A DNA stretch of 64,000 nt from ZC4RG17 sp036380875 (GTDB lineage: Bacteria > Actinomycetota > Acidimicrobiia > Spongiisociales > ZC4RG35), in the NCBI GenBank assembly GCA_036380875.1, contig DASVDX010000041.1, forward strand, positions 113,089-177,088, written 5' to 3'. A program made the position numbers and the translations under genes. How positions within the stretch are numbered: position 1 is the stretch's first letter; every line of letters begins with the position of its first letter. The notes beneath the pieces were generated by a model. That model was not told the DNA's origin. It searched no databases and was given only the letters and a program-made list of their open reading frames with translations. Positions 32,924 through 40,929 of this stretch are shown here, in pieces.

Positions 32924-33892
32924 TCAGGCTCCGTGTCCATCCACGAAAGCGGCCTCTAGGGAGTTGGAGGCGAGTTCTGACATGCGGGAGAGGTCCCAGC
33001 CGAACGCCTCCGCCACGGCCGTGTAGTTGTCACCGACGTAGCCGCCGAAGTAGGCGGGGTCATCCGAGTTGATCGTCACCAGCAGGCCGGCGTCGATCAG
33101 CTTTGGCAGCGGGTGGTCTTCCAGCCTGTCGACCACCTTGAGCGCCACGTTGGACAACGGGCAAGCGGTGAGCGGGATCTGCTCACGTCGGAGACGGCCG
33201 ACCAGTTCCGGGTCTTCCAGGCAGCGCACACCATGGTCGATCCGCTCCACTCCGAGGTTGTCGAGCGCGCTCCAGATGTACTCGGGAGGGCCTTCCTCGC
33301 CGGCATGGGCAACGGCCCGCAGGCCCAGGCTTCGGGCCCGCTCGTACGCCTCCACGAACAGTTCCGGCGGGTAGCCGACTTCGCTCGAGTCGAGCCCCAC
33401 GGCCACCACACCCTCCAGGTGGTCGGCCGCGGCCTCGATGGTCGCCACTGCGTCCTCAGGATCCAAGTGGCGGAGAAAGCAGAGGATGAGCTGGCTGGTG
33501 ATGCCGAGGTTCCGGCGAGCGTCCTCCATGGCGTCCCGGAATCCACCCATGAACGTCTCGAAGCCGATGCCCCGGTGCGTGTGGGTCTGGGGGTCGAAGA
33601 AGATCTCGGCGTGGACCACTCCGTCGGCGACTGCCCGCCGCAGATAGGCGTCCATCAGCGCTGCGAAATCGTCCCGGGTCTGGAGGACCGCGGCGCCCTG
33701 GTAGTAGATGTCGAGGAACGACTGCAGGTCGGTGAACTGGTACGCCTTCTTCACCGCCTCGACGTCGGGGTACGGCAGCTCGACCCCGTTCTTCGCCGCT
33801 AGGTCGAACATCATCTCCGGCTCGAGGGTGCCTTCGATGTGTATGTGCAACTCCGCTTTGGGAAGCGCAACCAGTTCCTCTCTCGTCGTCAA
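32924..33892 (-). CDS. Probable adenine deaminase (ADA superfamily, Aah1/PA0148 type)
   Basis: A 322-residue adenosine-deaminase-fold hydrolase. The opening KAELHIHIEGTLEPEMMF (metal-binding His pair), VAHAGEEGPPEYIW, the catalytic HG in ERIDHGVRCLEDP and TACPLSNVAL ... INSDDPAYFGGY are intact. HIEGTLEPE is characteristic of the adenine deaminases of this superfamily rather than adenosine deaminases. The expected product, hypoxanthine, is the substrate of the xanthine dehydrogenase encoded just upstream. Start is TTG 33892 with GGAGGAGG 8 nt before it, overlapping the dehydrogenase stop (TTGA). Last gene of that operon. Confidence 0.82.
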   Translation of the reverse strand: MTTREELVALPKAELHIHIEGTLEPEMMFDLAAKNGVELPYPDVEAVKKAYQFTDLQSFLDIYYQGAAVLQTRDDFAALMDAYLRRAVADGVVHAEIFFDPQTHTHRGIGFETFMGGFRDAMEDARRNLGITSQLILCFLRHLDPEDAVATIEAAADHLEGVVAVGLDSSEVGYPPELFVEAYERARSLGLRAVAHAGEEGPPEYIWSALDNLGVERIDHGVRCLEDPELVGRLRREQIPLTACPLSNVALKVVDRLEDHPLPKLIDAGLLVTINSDDPAYFGGYVGDNYTAVAEAFGWDLSRMSELASNSLEAAFVDGHGA

Positions 33893-36120
33893 TGCGACAC
33901 CTCCTCCAGGGCGATGTCCTGGGGGCGCACCGGCACCCGGTTCAGCGCCTTCCCCGTGGCGTTCCGGATAGCAGCAACCACGGCGGGAGTCGACGAGATC
34001 GTCGGCGGCTCCCCCACACCTTTGGCTCCAAACGGGCCCCACGAGCCGTCCTGTTCGACGAGGATCGCCTCCACGTCCGGAGCATCGAGGATCGTCGGCA
34101 GCAGGTAGTCGGTGAACGTGGCGTTGCGGATGCGACCACCCTCCAGCACGAGCTCCTCCATCACAGCCAGCCCCACGCCTTGCATGATCCCGCCCTCGAT
34201 CTGCCCGCGGATGCTCTCGGGGTTCAACGCTCGCCCCACGTCCTGAGCGGTGTCGACCCTCAGCACTCGCACGAGTCCCAGCTCGGGATCGACGCCGACG
34301 ACGGCCCGGTGGCCGGCGACGGCGAAGTCGGCGTGCATCTTCCCTTGGCCGTTCTCATCGGGCGCCTCGGTGGGTGGATGGCGGAACGTCACCGTTTCCT
34401 CCCACGACTCCTCGACCAGTTCGCCCCACCGCACGACCAGGAGGCCCCCACGCCACACACCCTCGTCGTCGAGGTCATCGCCCTCGTACCTCTCGAGGAT
34501 TCGCTCTCGGAGACGGCGGGCCGCCTTGTGGGTTGCACCTCCCGATAGCTGGGTCTGCCGTGATGCCGAAGTGGACCCGGCGGAGTCGATGCGAGAGGTG
34601 TCGACGTGACGGACCTCCGCCCGTGACACACCCAGCGCCGACCGGGCGATCTGGGCGAGCACGTTGACGAGCCCCTGGCCGACTTCGATGGCGGCTGTCT
34701 CGACGATCGCCCCTTCTTCGGTGAGCCGGACCCGGGCCTGGGCGTAATCGTCGAAACCCTCCGAGAAGCCGAGGTTCTTGATGCTGAGCGCGTAGCCGAT
34801 GCCTCGGCGCACCTGGTGTGGCTCGGTCGTGAGCCCACTCCCACCGGGCAGATCGCCGGGAGATTCCGGCTCGTCGACGAGGAGTGGCATGGCGGCGAGG
34901 GAGTCGATCACCTCCACCACCGGGAGCGGGGTCTCGATCAATTGCCCGGTGGTGGCCAGCCGGTCGCCGGTGGCGAGGGCGTTGCGCCGCCGCAACTCGA
35001 GCGGGTCCATTCCCAGTTCGGCGGCGAGTCGGTCCATCTGTGACTCGTACCCGAAACAAGCCTGAACGGCGCCGAACCCCCGCATCGCCCCGCACGGCGG
35101 GTTGTTGGTCCGGGCGCCGACGCCGTCGACCGCCACGGAGTCGCACCGATAGGGCCCTACGGCGAAATAGCAGGCGTTGGCGAGCACCGCGGCTGTCGTC
35201 GAGGCATAGGCGCCACCGTCGACGACGATCTTCGCCTCGACTCGCACCAGCCGACCCTTTTCATCGGCCTCGTGGCGATACCACATGCGGGCGGGATGGC
35301 GATGGACGTGACCGGTGAACGACTCGCCTCGGTGGTACACCATCTTCACGGGCTTTCCCGTGTAGAGAGCGAGCATGCACAGGTGGATGTGGAGGTTGAC
35401 GTCCTCCCGCGCCCCGAAGGCTCCGCCGATGCCCACCGGGTGGGCGCGCACCTGCTCGGGTCGCAAGCCGAGCGCCGCGACCACTTGCTGCTGGTCGACA
35501 TGCACGAACTGGCTGGTGGCGTACAGGTCGACACCGCCGCTCCCATCGGGCACCGCCAATCCTGCCTCGGTGCCGAGCGGCGCCTGGTCCTGCATGCCGA
35601 CCTCGTAGTAACCCTCGACCACGACCGAACCGCGGGCGTCCTGGTCGCCCCGGCGGATCTTCATGCGCCGGAACACCTCGTCCCGGGCATCGGCTTGCTC
35701 GGGATCGATCAGCGGCTCGAGCTCCTCGTACTCGACGACCACAGCCGCCGCCGCCCTCCTCGCCGTGTCCTCGTCCTCAGCGGCGACGATCGCCACGGGT
35801 TCTCCCCAATAGCGCACGACCTCGCCGGCGAGGACCGGTTGGTCGGGATGCTCGAGGCCGAAGTGCCCGGGACCAGGAACGTCCTCCTGCGTGAGAACGG
35901 CATGGACGCCCGCGATGGCCAGAGCCGGAGCGACGTCGATCGAGACGATCCGGGCGTGGGGGTGCGGGCTTCGCGTGGTGGCCCCCCACAGCATGCCGTC
36001 GACGTGCATGTCCTGGGCGTACATGAACTCGCCGCGTAGCTTGGGGATCCCGTCGGGACGGAGGGTGGACTCCCCGATGCCGCCCTGGACGGCGCCCCGG
36101 CGGCCGGTCCGAGTCGTCAC
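33889..36120 (-). CDS. Xanthine dehydrogenase, molybdopterin-binding subunit
   Basis: A 743-residue large subunit of a three-part molybdenum hydroxylase. PKLRGEFMYAQDM, GIGGAFGAREDVNLHIH (Moco-contacting loop), PPCGAMRGFGAVQACFGYE with the substrate Arg, and the C-terminal GAKGVGEPPTISSTPAVVAAI with the catalytic Glu are present. It oxidises hypoxanthine and xanthine to urate in the family's purine branch; substrate assignment rests on the surrounding purine-catabolic genes. GTG 36120 overlaps the Fe-S subunit stop (GTGA). No molybdenum-insertion chaperone (XdhC) is in the window. Confidence 0.9.
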   Translation of the reverse strand: MTTRTGRRGAVQGGIGESTLRPDGIPKLRGEFMYAQDMHVDGMLWGATTRSPHPHARIVSIDVAPALAIAGVHAVLTQEDVPGPGHFGLEHPDQPVLAGEVVRYWGEPVAIVAAEDEDTARRAAAAVVVEYEELEPLIDPEQADARDEVFRRMKIRRGDQDARGSVVVEGYYEVGMQDQAPLGTEAGLAVPDGSGGVDLYATSQFVHVDQQQVVAALGLRPEQVRAHPVGIGGAFGAREDVNLHIHLCMLALYTGKPVKMVYHRGESFTGHVHRHPARMWYRHEADEKGRLVRVEAKIVVDGGAYASTTAAVLANACYFAVGPYRCDSVAVDGVGARTNNPPCGAMRGFGAVQACFGYESQMDRLAAELGMDPLELRRRNALATGDRLATTGQLIETPLPVVEVIDSLAAMPLLVDEPESPGDLPGGSGLTTEPHQVRRGIGYALSIKNLGFSEGFDDYAQARVRLTEEGAIVETAAIEVGQGLVNVLAQIARSALGVSRAEVRHVDTSRIDSAGSTSASRQTQLSGGATHKAARRLRERILERYEGDDLDDEGVWRGGLLVVRWGELVEESWEETVTFRHPPTEAPDENGQGKMHADFAVAGHRAVVGVDPELGLVRVLRVDTAQDVGRALNPESIRGQIEGGIMQGVGLAVMEELVLEGGRIRNATFTDYLLPTILDAPDVEAILVEQDGSWGPFGAKGVGEPPTISSTPAVVAAIRNATGKALNRVPVRPQDIALEEVSH

Positions 36121-36581
36121 CGCACCTCCCTCCCGGCCAGCTCCTCGAATGCCCGGATGATCGCTCCGTAGCCGGTGCAGCGGCAGATGTTCCCGGCGAG
36201 GGCCTCCTTGATCTCCTCAGTCGAGGGATGCGGTTTGCGATCGAACAGGTCCACGGCCGCGACCACGAATCCGGGCGTGCAGAAGCCGCACTGGACGGCT
36301 CCGGCGCGATTCATCGCCTCCTGGACGGGATGGAGCCCGCCTTCGGTAGCCACCCCTTCCACCGTGATCACCTCGGAGCCTTCGGCATCCCCGGCCATGA
36401 CGAGACACGAGCACACCAACTCACCGTCGAGGAGGACCGAGCACGATCCGCACTCACCCTGCTCGCAAGCGTCCTTGGAGCCCGGTGCTCCTAGCTGGTG
36501 GCGAAGCACGTCGAGCAGGCTGGCGGGGTAGTCCACCCGAGCGTGGACTTCCTCGCCGTTGAGCCTGAACGTGAGGATCAC
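36117..36581 (-). CDS. Xanthine dehydrogenase, [2Fe-2S] subunit
   Basis: A 154-residue ferredoxin-like electron-transfer subunit. The first cluster motif is CEQGECGSCSVLLDG plus a later Cys, and the second is CGFCTPGF ... GNICRCTGY. Both clusters are complete. I place the start at GTG 36581, which overlaps the FAD-subunit TGA (GTGA) and has GGGAGG 4 nt upstream; the frame extends to 36602 but that would overlap the FAD subunit by 25 bases. Middle gene of the FAD-FeS-Mo operon. Confidence 0.92.
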   Translation of the reverse strand: MILTFRLNGEEVHARVDYPASLLDVLRHQLGAPGSKDACEQGECGSCSVLLDGELVCSCLVMAGDAEGSEVITVEGVATEGGLHPVQEAMNRAGAVQCGFCTPGFVVAAVDLFDRKPHPSTEEIKEALAGNICRCTGYGAIIRAFEELAGREVR

Positions 36582-37384
36582 GCTGCCTCCCTGCGCAGAC
36601 ATCGCTCGAGCAGCCGACGGGCCAGCACTCCGGCGGCGTGGCGGCGGTACTCCTCGGTCGATCGATGGTCGGTGATCGGCTGGACCTCCTCGGAAACCAG
36701 ACGGGCGAACTCCGCCAGGGCCGCCTCTCCCGGAGATCTCTCAGACGAAATCATCTCCTCGGCACGCCGTGCCCGCATCGGGGTCGGCGCCACCGAGCCG
36801 AGAGCCACTGTCGTCGTGCCGTCATCCCAGCGGGTGACGACACAGCAGACGGTGGCTATGACCATCGCATTCCTGACCCCGACCTTGGCGAACTCCTGAC
36901 GCTCGGGCAGGCCGTCGGGAAGCACGACGGCGGTCACGAGCTCGTCGGGCCGCCGGGCGGTCTGCTTCACGCCGACGAAGTAGTCGTCCCAGCGCAGGAG
37001 ACGGGTGCCTCCAGTCGAGGTGAGTTCGACCGAGGCGTCGACGGCTGCGAGGAAGGGCAAGCCGTCGCCGGCCGGGCTGGCGGTGGCCACGTTTCCACCG
37101 ATGGTGCCGGCGTTGCGGATCTGAGGGGACCCAACGGTCCGGGCCGCCTGCGCCAGGGCGCGGGGACCCTCTCGCTCGATGCGTCGCCACCGGACTCCCG
37201 CACCGATGCGCGTCGACTCGAAGTCGGCGATGTCGGTCAAGCGGCGGAGCGCCACCACCCGTTCGGGGCGCTTGTGGCCGTAGTTCACCTCGACCATCAG
37301 GTCCGTCCCCCCGGCGAGAGGCGTCATCCCTTCGGCCACCGCGGCCAGCGCCTCGTCCAGGTCCCTCGGGTGGATGACTTCCAT
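36578..37384 (-). CDS. Xanthine dehydrogenase, FAD-binding subunit
   Basis: A 268-residue CO-dehydrogenase-type flavoprotein subunit that passes electrons from the Fe-S clusters to NAD. TPLAGGTDLMVEVNYG and NAGTIGGNVATASPAGDGLPFLAA are the FAD-binding signatures. The ATG is 8 nt downstream of TAGATT (leaderless) and the gene opens the operon FAD subunit-FeS subunit-Mo subunit-adenine deaminase. Confidence 0.92.
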   Translation of the reverse strand: MEVIHPRDLDEALAAVAEGMTPLAGGTDLMVEVNYGHKRPERVVALRRLTDIADFESTRIGAGVRWRRIEREGPRALAQAARTVGSPQIRNAGTIGGNVATASPAGDGLPFLAAVDASVELTSTGGTRLLRWDDYFVGVKQTARRPDELVTAVVLPDGLPERQEFAKVGVRNAMVIATVCCVVTRWDDGTTTVALGSVAPTPMRARRAEEMISSERSPGEAALAEFARLVSEEVQPITDHRSTEEYRRHAAGVLARRLLERCLRREAA

Positions 37385-37392
37385 CGTCTGGG

Positions 37393-37398
37393 AATCTA
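37393..37398 (-). promoter_or_regulatory. -10 element of the xanthine dehydrogenase operon (leaderless)
   Basis: TAGATT on the minus strand, 8 nt before ATG 37384. Confidence 0.55.
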
Positions 37399-37423
37399 AC
37401 CCGTCCCTCGGGGCAGTCTCGGG

Positions 37424-38704
37424 CTAACGGCGGCCTTCCAGGATGCGCACGAACGAGCGGGTCTGCAGCTCCTCATGCGTGAGACCGGTGCGCTGCATCG
37501 CCTCGCTCTCGTCGATCGCTCCGCAGTTGATGGCCCGGAGGAAGTAGTTGAGAAGACCTTGGCCGGTGGCGGCGTCGTCGAACACCTCCCCCACCAGGGT
37601 GGCTTTGGCCGCTTGCTCGACGAAGTTCGCCAGCCTATCGCCTGCTTGGTCGAGACCCTCGAGGAAGAACGCGTAGACGGCGGCGTAGCGGCTGGGCAGC
37701 TGGGCCGGGTGCAGGTCCCAGCCCTGGTAGATGGCGTGCATCAGCGAATGCCGCACGTGGCTGTAGTGAAGACGCCACGCCCCGTGGACGGTCGTGCGAT
37801 CGCCGACCGGCATCACGTTGGTGGCGCCGTCCGAGAGCCACACGCCGGTGCCGGCGAGGTTCACCTGCATCACGCTGCGAGCGAAGTCGCAGGCCGGGTG
37901 GGTCATCGATTGGTGAGCGGCTGTGATCGACAAGGAGGCCGTGTAGTCGTAGGTCCCGAAATGCACTCCGCGGACCCGGCCCTGCCCGGCCTCAACGTAG
38001 CGGCGCGGACCGGTGAGCCCCTCCCGACCCACCACCATCTGGGACGTCTCGAGCATGAGCTCGACGGGGATTCGAGGCAGGCCGAGCTTCGACTCCAACT
38101 CAGAGAGAACCTCGTCCAGCACGTGCACCTGCTCGACGTCCTGGATCTTGGGAAGCGTGACGCAGAACCCGTCAGGAAGGCCCACCGCCTCTCCGGCGAG
38201 GGTCGTGAGGAAGATGTCGAGGGTGCGTATCGCCCGCCTCCCGAGCTCACCGGTGAAAGGCTTGACGCGGATGCCGATGAACGGCGGCAGCGTCCCATCC
38301 TCCAAGCCGCGGGCCACCTCCCGTGCGGCTGACGCGGCATGGCCGTCCTCCTCGTCGTCGGGCCGGTTGCCATACCCGTCCTCGAAGTCGAGGCGATAGT
38401 CCTCGACCGGTTCGCGGTCGAGCTTCTCCGTGACCCGGGTGTACACCTGCTCGGCCAAGTCGATGGGGACGAGCCCGACGGCATCGGCGAGGGCTCGTGG
38501 ATCAGGAGCGTGGTCTTCGAGGGCTCGGCGGGCGAGTTGACCCAGCTTGGGCGCGGTGCCGGCCGCGAACAGGTGGGCGCCGCCGTACACGGTGTGCACA
38601 GGTTGACGCTCGGGACGTTCGCCGGGGAAGGCCTGGCCGATCCTCTCAGAAGCGGCGTCGAGACGTCGACCCCAGGCATCGATCGATTCCTGATTCACCG
38701 TCAC
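37424..38704 (-). CDS. DUF6986-type protein of the citrate lyase/malate synthase superfamily
   Basis: A 426-residue TIM-barrel protein related to HpcH/HpaI aldolases, citrate lyase beta and malate synthase. DYRLDFEDGYGNRPDDEEDGHA, PFIGIRVKPF, FCVTLPKIQDVEQVHVLDEVL, VELMLETSQMV and VHFGTYDYTASLSI carry the acidic and Arg/Glu positions expected for Mg-dependent acyl-CoA lyases or synthases. Its place between xanthine dehydrogenase and the urate-to-allantoin genes suggests it handles glyoxylate, for example by condensing it with acetyl-CoA (inference). The GTG start has the ribosome-binding site AAGGAGGG. No characterised homologue is known to me. Confidence 0.7.
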   Translation of the reverse strand: MTVNQESIDAWGRRLDAASERIGQAFPGERPERQPVHTVYGGAHLFAAGTAPKLGQLARRALEDHAPDPRALADAVGLVPIDLAEQVYTRVTEKLDREPVEDYRLDFEDGYGNRPDDEEDGHAASAAREVARGLEDGTLPPFIGIRVKPFTGELGRRAIRTLDIFLTTLAGEAVGLPDGFCVTLPKIQDVEQVHVLDEVLSELESKLGLPRIPVELMLETSQMVVGREGLTGPRRYVEAGQGRVRGVHFGTYDYTASLSITAAHQSMTHPACDFARSVMQVNLAGTGVWLSDGATNVMPVGDRTTVHGAWRLHYSHVRHSLMHAIYQGWDLHPAQLPSRYAAVYAFFLEGLDQAGDRLANFVEQAAKATLVGEVFDDAATGQGLLNYFLRAINCGAIDESEAMQRTGLTHEELQTRSFVRILEGRR

Positions 38705-38730
38705 AGCAAACCCTCCTTCCGGGTCGTTCG

Positions 38731-38736
38731 ATCCTA
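38731..38736 (-). promoter_or_regulatory. -10 element of the DUF6986 gene
   Basis: TAGGAT on the minus strand, 26 nt before GTG 38704. The leader carries AAGGAGGG, so this transcript is not leaderless. It is within the palindrome TCCTAGGA. Confidence 0.45.
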
Positions 38737-38744
38737 GGAGCCGT

Positions 38745-38750
38745 TACGGT
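38745..38750 (+). promoter_or_regulatory. -10 element of the 8-oxoguanine deaminase gene (leaderless)
   Basis: TACGGT, 8 nt before ATG 38759; back to back with the DUF6986 promoter. Confidence 0.55.
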
Positions 38751-38758
38751 GCGGTCGC

Positions 38759-40114
38759 ATGGCGACGCTGCTCCTGCGCAACGCCTTGGTGCTGGCGACG
38801 ATGGACGGGGAAGAGATCCCCGGAGGTGGCCTGTTCGCCCGCGACGGGATCATCGAAAGCGTCGGCCGCCCAGAGGACCTGCCCGATACCGCCGACGAGG
38901 TCGTCGACCTCAGTGGGCACGTCGTGATGCCAGGGCTGGTCAACACCCACCATCACCTCTACCAGACCCTCACCCGGGCGGTGCCCGGAGCTCAGGACTC
39001 CTCCCTCTTCCGCTGGCTCGAGACGCTGTATCCGGTGTGGGCTCGGATGACGCCGGAGCACGTCCAGACCGCCACCACCCTCGGGCTCGCCGAGTTGGCG
39101 CTGACAGGATGCACCACCGCCTTCGACCACCAGTATCTGTGGCCCAACGGGTCGAAGGTCGACGACCAGGTGGCCGGCGCAGCCGAGGTGGGGATCCGCT
39201 TCCACGTCTCCCGCGGCTCGATGTCATTGGGCGAGTCACAGGGAGGCCTGCCCCCTGACTCGCTGGTGGAAGACGAGGACGACATCCTCGAGGATTGTGT
39301 GCGGGTCGTGGAGGAGTACCACGACCCCGAAGCCGGGGCGATGACCCGGGTCGTGATCGCTCCGTGCTCGCCGTTTTCCGTCACGCCGGACTTGATGCGC
39401 CGCTCCGCCGATCTGGCGCGGGAACTGGGTGTGCGGCTCCACACCCACCTAGCCGAGACCCGTGACGAGGAGAGATTCTGCCTGGAACGGTTCGGTGCCC
39501 GGCCCGTCGCCTACGCCACCGACCTCGGCTGGGAAGGGCCCGACGTCTGGTATGCCCACGCCGTCCATGTCGACGACTCCGAGATCGTCGCCATGGCCGC
39601 CGCGGGAACGGGCGCCGCCCACTGTCCCAGCTCGAACATGCGGCTCGCCTCGGGCATCGCTCCCGTCGCCGGGTACCTACGAGCCGGGGTGCCGCTCGGG
39701 ATCGGGGTCGACGGTTCGGCTTCCAACGACTCGTCGGGGATGCTGGCGGAGGCCCGCCAGGCGATGCTCCTCGCCCGTCTCGCCGCCGCCGACGAAGAGG
39801 GCGTGCAGCCGATGACGGCGCGGACGGCGTTGGCGTTGGCCACCCGGGGTGGCGCCGCGGTCCTGGGCCGACACGACATCGGCCGCCTCGCACCCGGGCT
39901 GGCCGCCGATGTCATCGCCATCGGCATGGACCGCGTCGAGTTCGCCGGGGCGCTCCACGATCCCCTGGCGGCGGTCGTGTTCTGCGGTGTCGACCGGGTC
40001 ACCCACTCGTGGGTGGGCGGCCGCCGTATCGTCGAAGACGGCCATTTGGTGACGGTCGACGAGCAACTGATCGTGGAGAAACACAACCGGCTCGCCTCCG
40101 CCCTCTTCGACTAG
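38759..40114 (+). CDS. 8-oxoguanine deaminase-like amidohydrolase
   Basis: A 451-residue TIM-barrel deaminase. GLVNTHHHLYQTLTRAVPGAQD with the first two metal His, VIAPCSPFSVTPDLM, LHTHLAETRDEERFC, AHAVHVDD and GIGVDGSASNDSSGM complete the metal and proton-shuttle residues. The NTHHHLYQTLTRAVP opening matches the 8-oxoguanine deaminase/hydroxydechloroatrazine hydrolase group; in Pseudomonas aeruginosa the 8-oxoguanine deaminase gene lies close to the adenine deaminase gene, as here. The product would be urate, feeding the uricase encoded tail to tail downstream. An atrazine-type substrate is the alternative. Confidence 0.82.
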   Translation: MATLLLRNALVLATMDGEEIPGGGLFARDGIIESVGRPEDLPDTADEVVDLSGHVVMPGLVNTHHHLYQTLTRAVPGAQDSSLFRWLETLYPVWARMTPEHVQTATTLGLAELALTGCTTAFDHQYLWPNGSKVDDQVAGAAEVGIRFHVSRGSMSLGESQGGLPPDSLVEDEDDILEDCVRVVEEYHDPEAGAMTRVVIAPCSPFSVTPDLMRRSADLARELGVRLHTHLAETRDEERFCLERFGARPVAYATDLGWEGPDVWYAHAVHVDDSEIVAMAAAGTGAAHCPSSNMRLASGIAPVAGYLRAGVPLGIGVDGSASNDSSGMLAEARQAMLLARLAAADEEGVQPMTARTALALATRGGAAVLGRHDIGRLAPGLAADVIAIGMDRVEFAGALHDPLAAVVFCGVDRVTHSWVGGRRIVEDGHLVTVDEQLIVEKHNRLASALFD

Positions 40115-40929
40115 CGGACGACGCGGAAGCGGATGTCGCCGAACGGCTCGGATGTGGGCTGGAACACGATTCCCCGGTCCTCCATGCCGAACCGCGTGAG
40201 GTCGAAGCCGATGTGGTGTTGGTTGGGGAGCCGGAACTCGATCTCTGCGATCTCCGCCACCGACTCGAGGACGGCCTTTCCCATCATCCAGCCCTGATGC
40301 TGGACGGACGCCGACCAGTCCCCGAAGAACCGCTCGAGCATCACTTCCCTGACTCGGCTCCAGGTCGCCTTGGTGTCGGCAGGCACGGGCGAGTACCTCC
40401 ACCACGCGGTGATCGTGGTGGCGAGGATGCGGTCGTCGGTCTCGGGCAGGGTCGTGTATGGATCCCTGGGGTAGCCGCGAAAGGCCGAGTTGGTCGTCTT
40501 CAGGACGACGAGACCGTCGACACCCGCCCAGACCTCGTCGGCTCCGGCACCGAGGGTCACGCGAGCGGTGCGTCGCTCCGAGGAGCCTCCGAGGAAGCCA
40601 TAGGGAGAGAATCTTTCCCATCGGGCTTCTCGCAGCTCAATCTCTGCCGAGTAGACGTCGTCGCGGGCGAGGAAGTGCTCGGCGAGAGCCCGCCCGAACG
40701 CCTCGATGTCATCACCCAGATGGTCTTGGGCCAAGCCGTAGACGGTGTTGCGCATCGTGTCGGTGGGCAGAACGTGGGCGTTGTCGCCGTCGACGAAGGC
40801 CGCTTCCACCTCGCCGGTGAGCTGGATGTTCACCGTCAGCTCGCTGAACGCGTGTTCGCCGTCGCGCCGGTGGATCTTCGACACCCGAACCGAAGTCTTC
40901 CCCCACGAGTTGTCGCCCAATCGGCTCAT
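40111..40929 (-). CDS. Urate oxidase (uricase)
   Basis: A 272-residue cofactor-free uricase, oxidising urate to 5-hydroxyisourate. GDNSWGKTSVRVSKIHR contains the catalytic Lys, AHVLPTDTMRNTVY the catalytic Thr, and GLVVLKTTNSAFRGYPRD the substrate-contacting block; MEDRGIVFQPTSEPFGDI and NQHHIGFDL near the C-terminus supply the His/Gln site. The C-terminus lacks a peroxisomal signal, as expected. ATG 40929 has GAGGAGG upstream and overlaps the upstream fusion gene's stop. Its stop shares the CTAG palindrome with the deaminase on the other strand. Confidence 0.95.
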   Translation of the reverse strand: MSRLGDNSWGKTSVRVSKIHRRDGEHAFSELTVNIQLTGEVEAAFVDGDNAHVLPTDTMRNTVYGLAQDHLGDDIEAFGRALAEHFLARDDVYSAEIELREARWERFSPYGFLGGSSERRTARVTLGAGADEVWAGVDGLVVLKTTNSAFRGYPRDPYTTLPETDDRILATTITAWWRYSPVPADTKATWSRVREVMLERFFGDWSASVQHQGWMMGKAVLESVAEIAEIEFRLPNQHHIGFDLTRFGMEDRGIVFQPTSEPFGDIRFRVVR

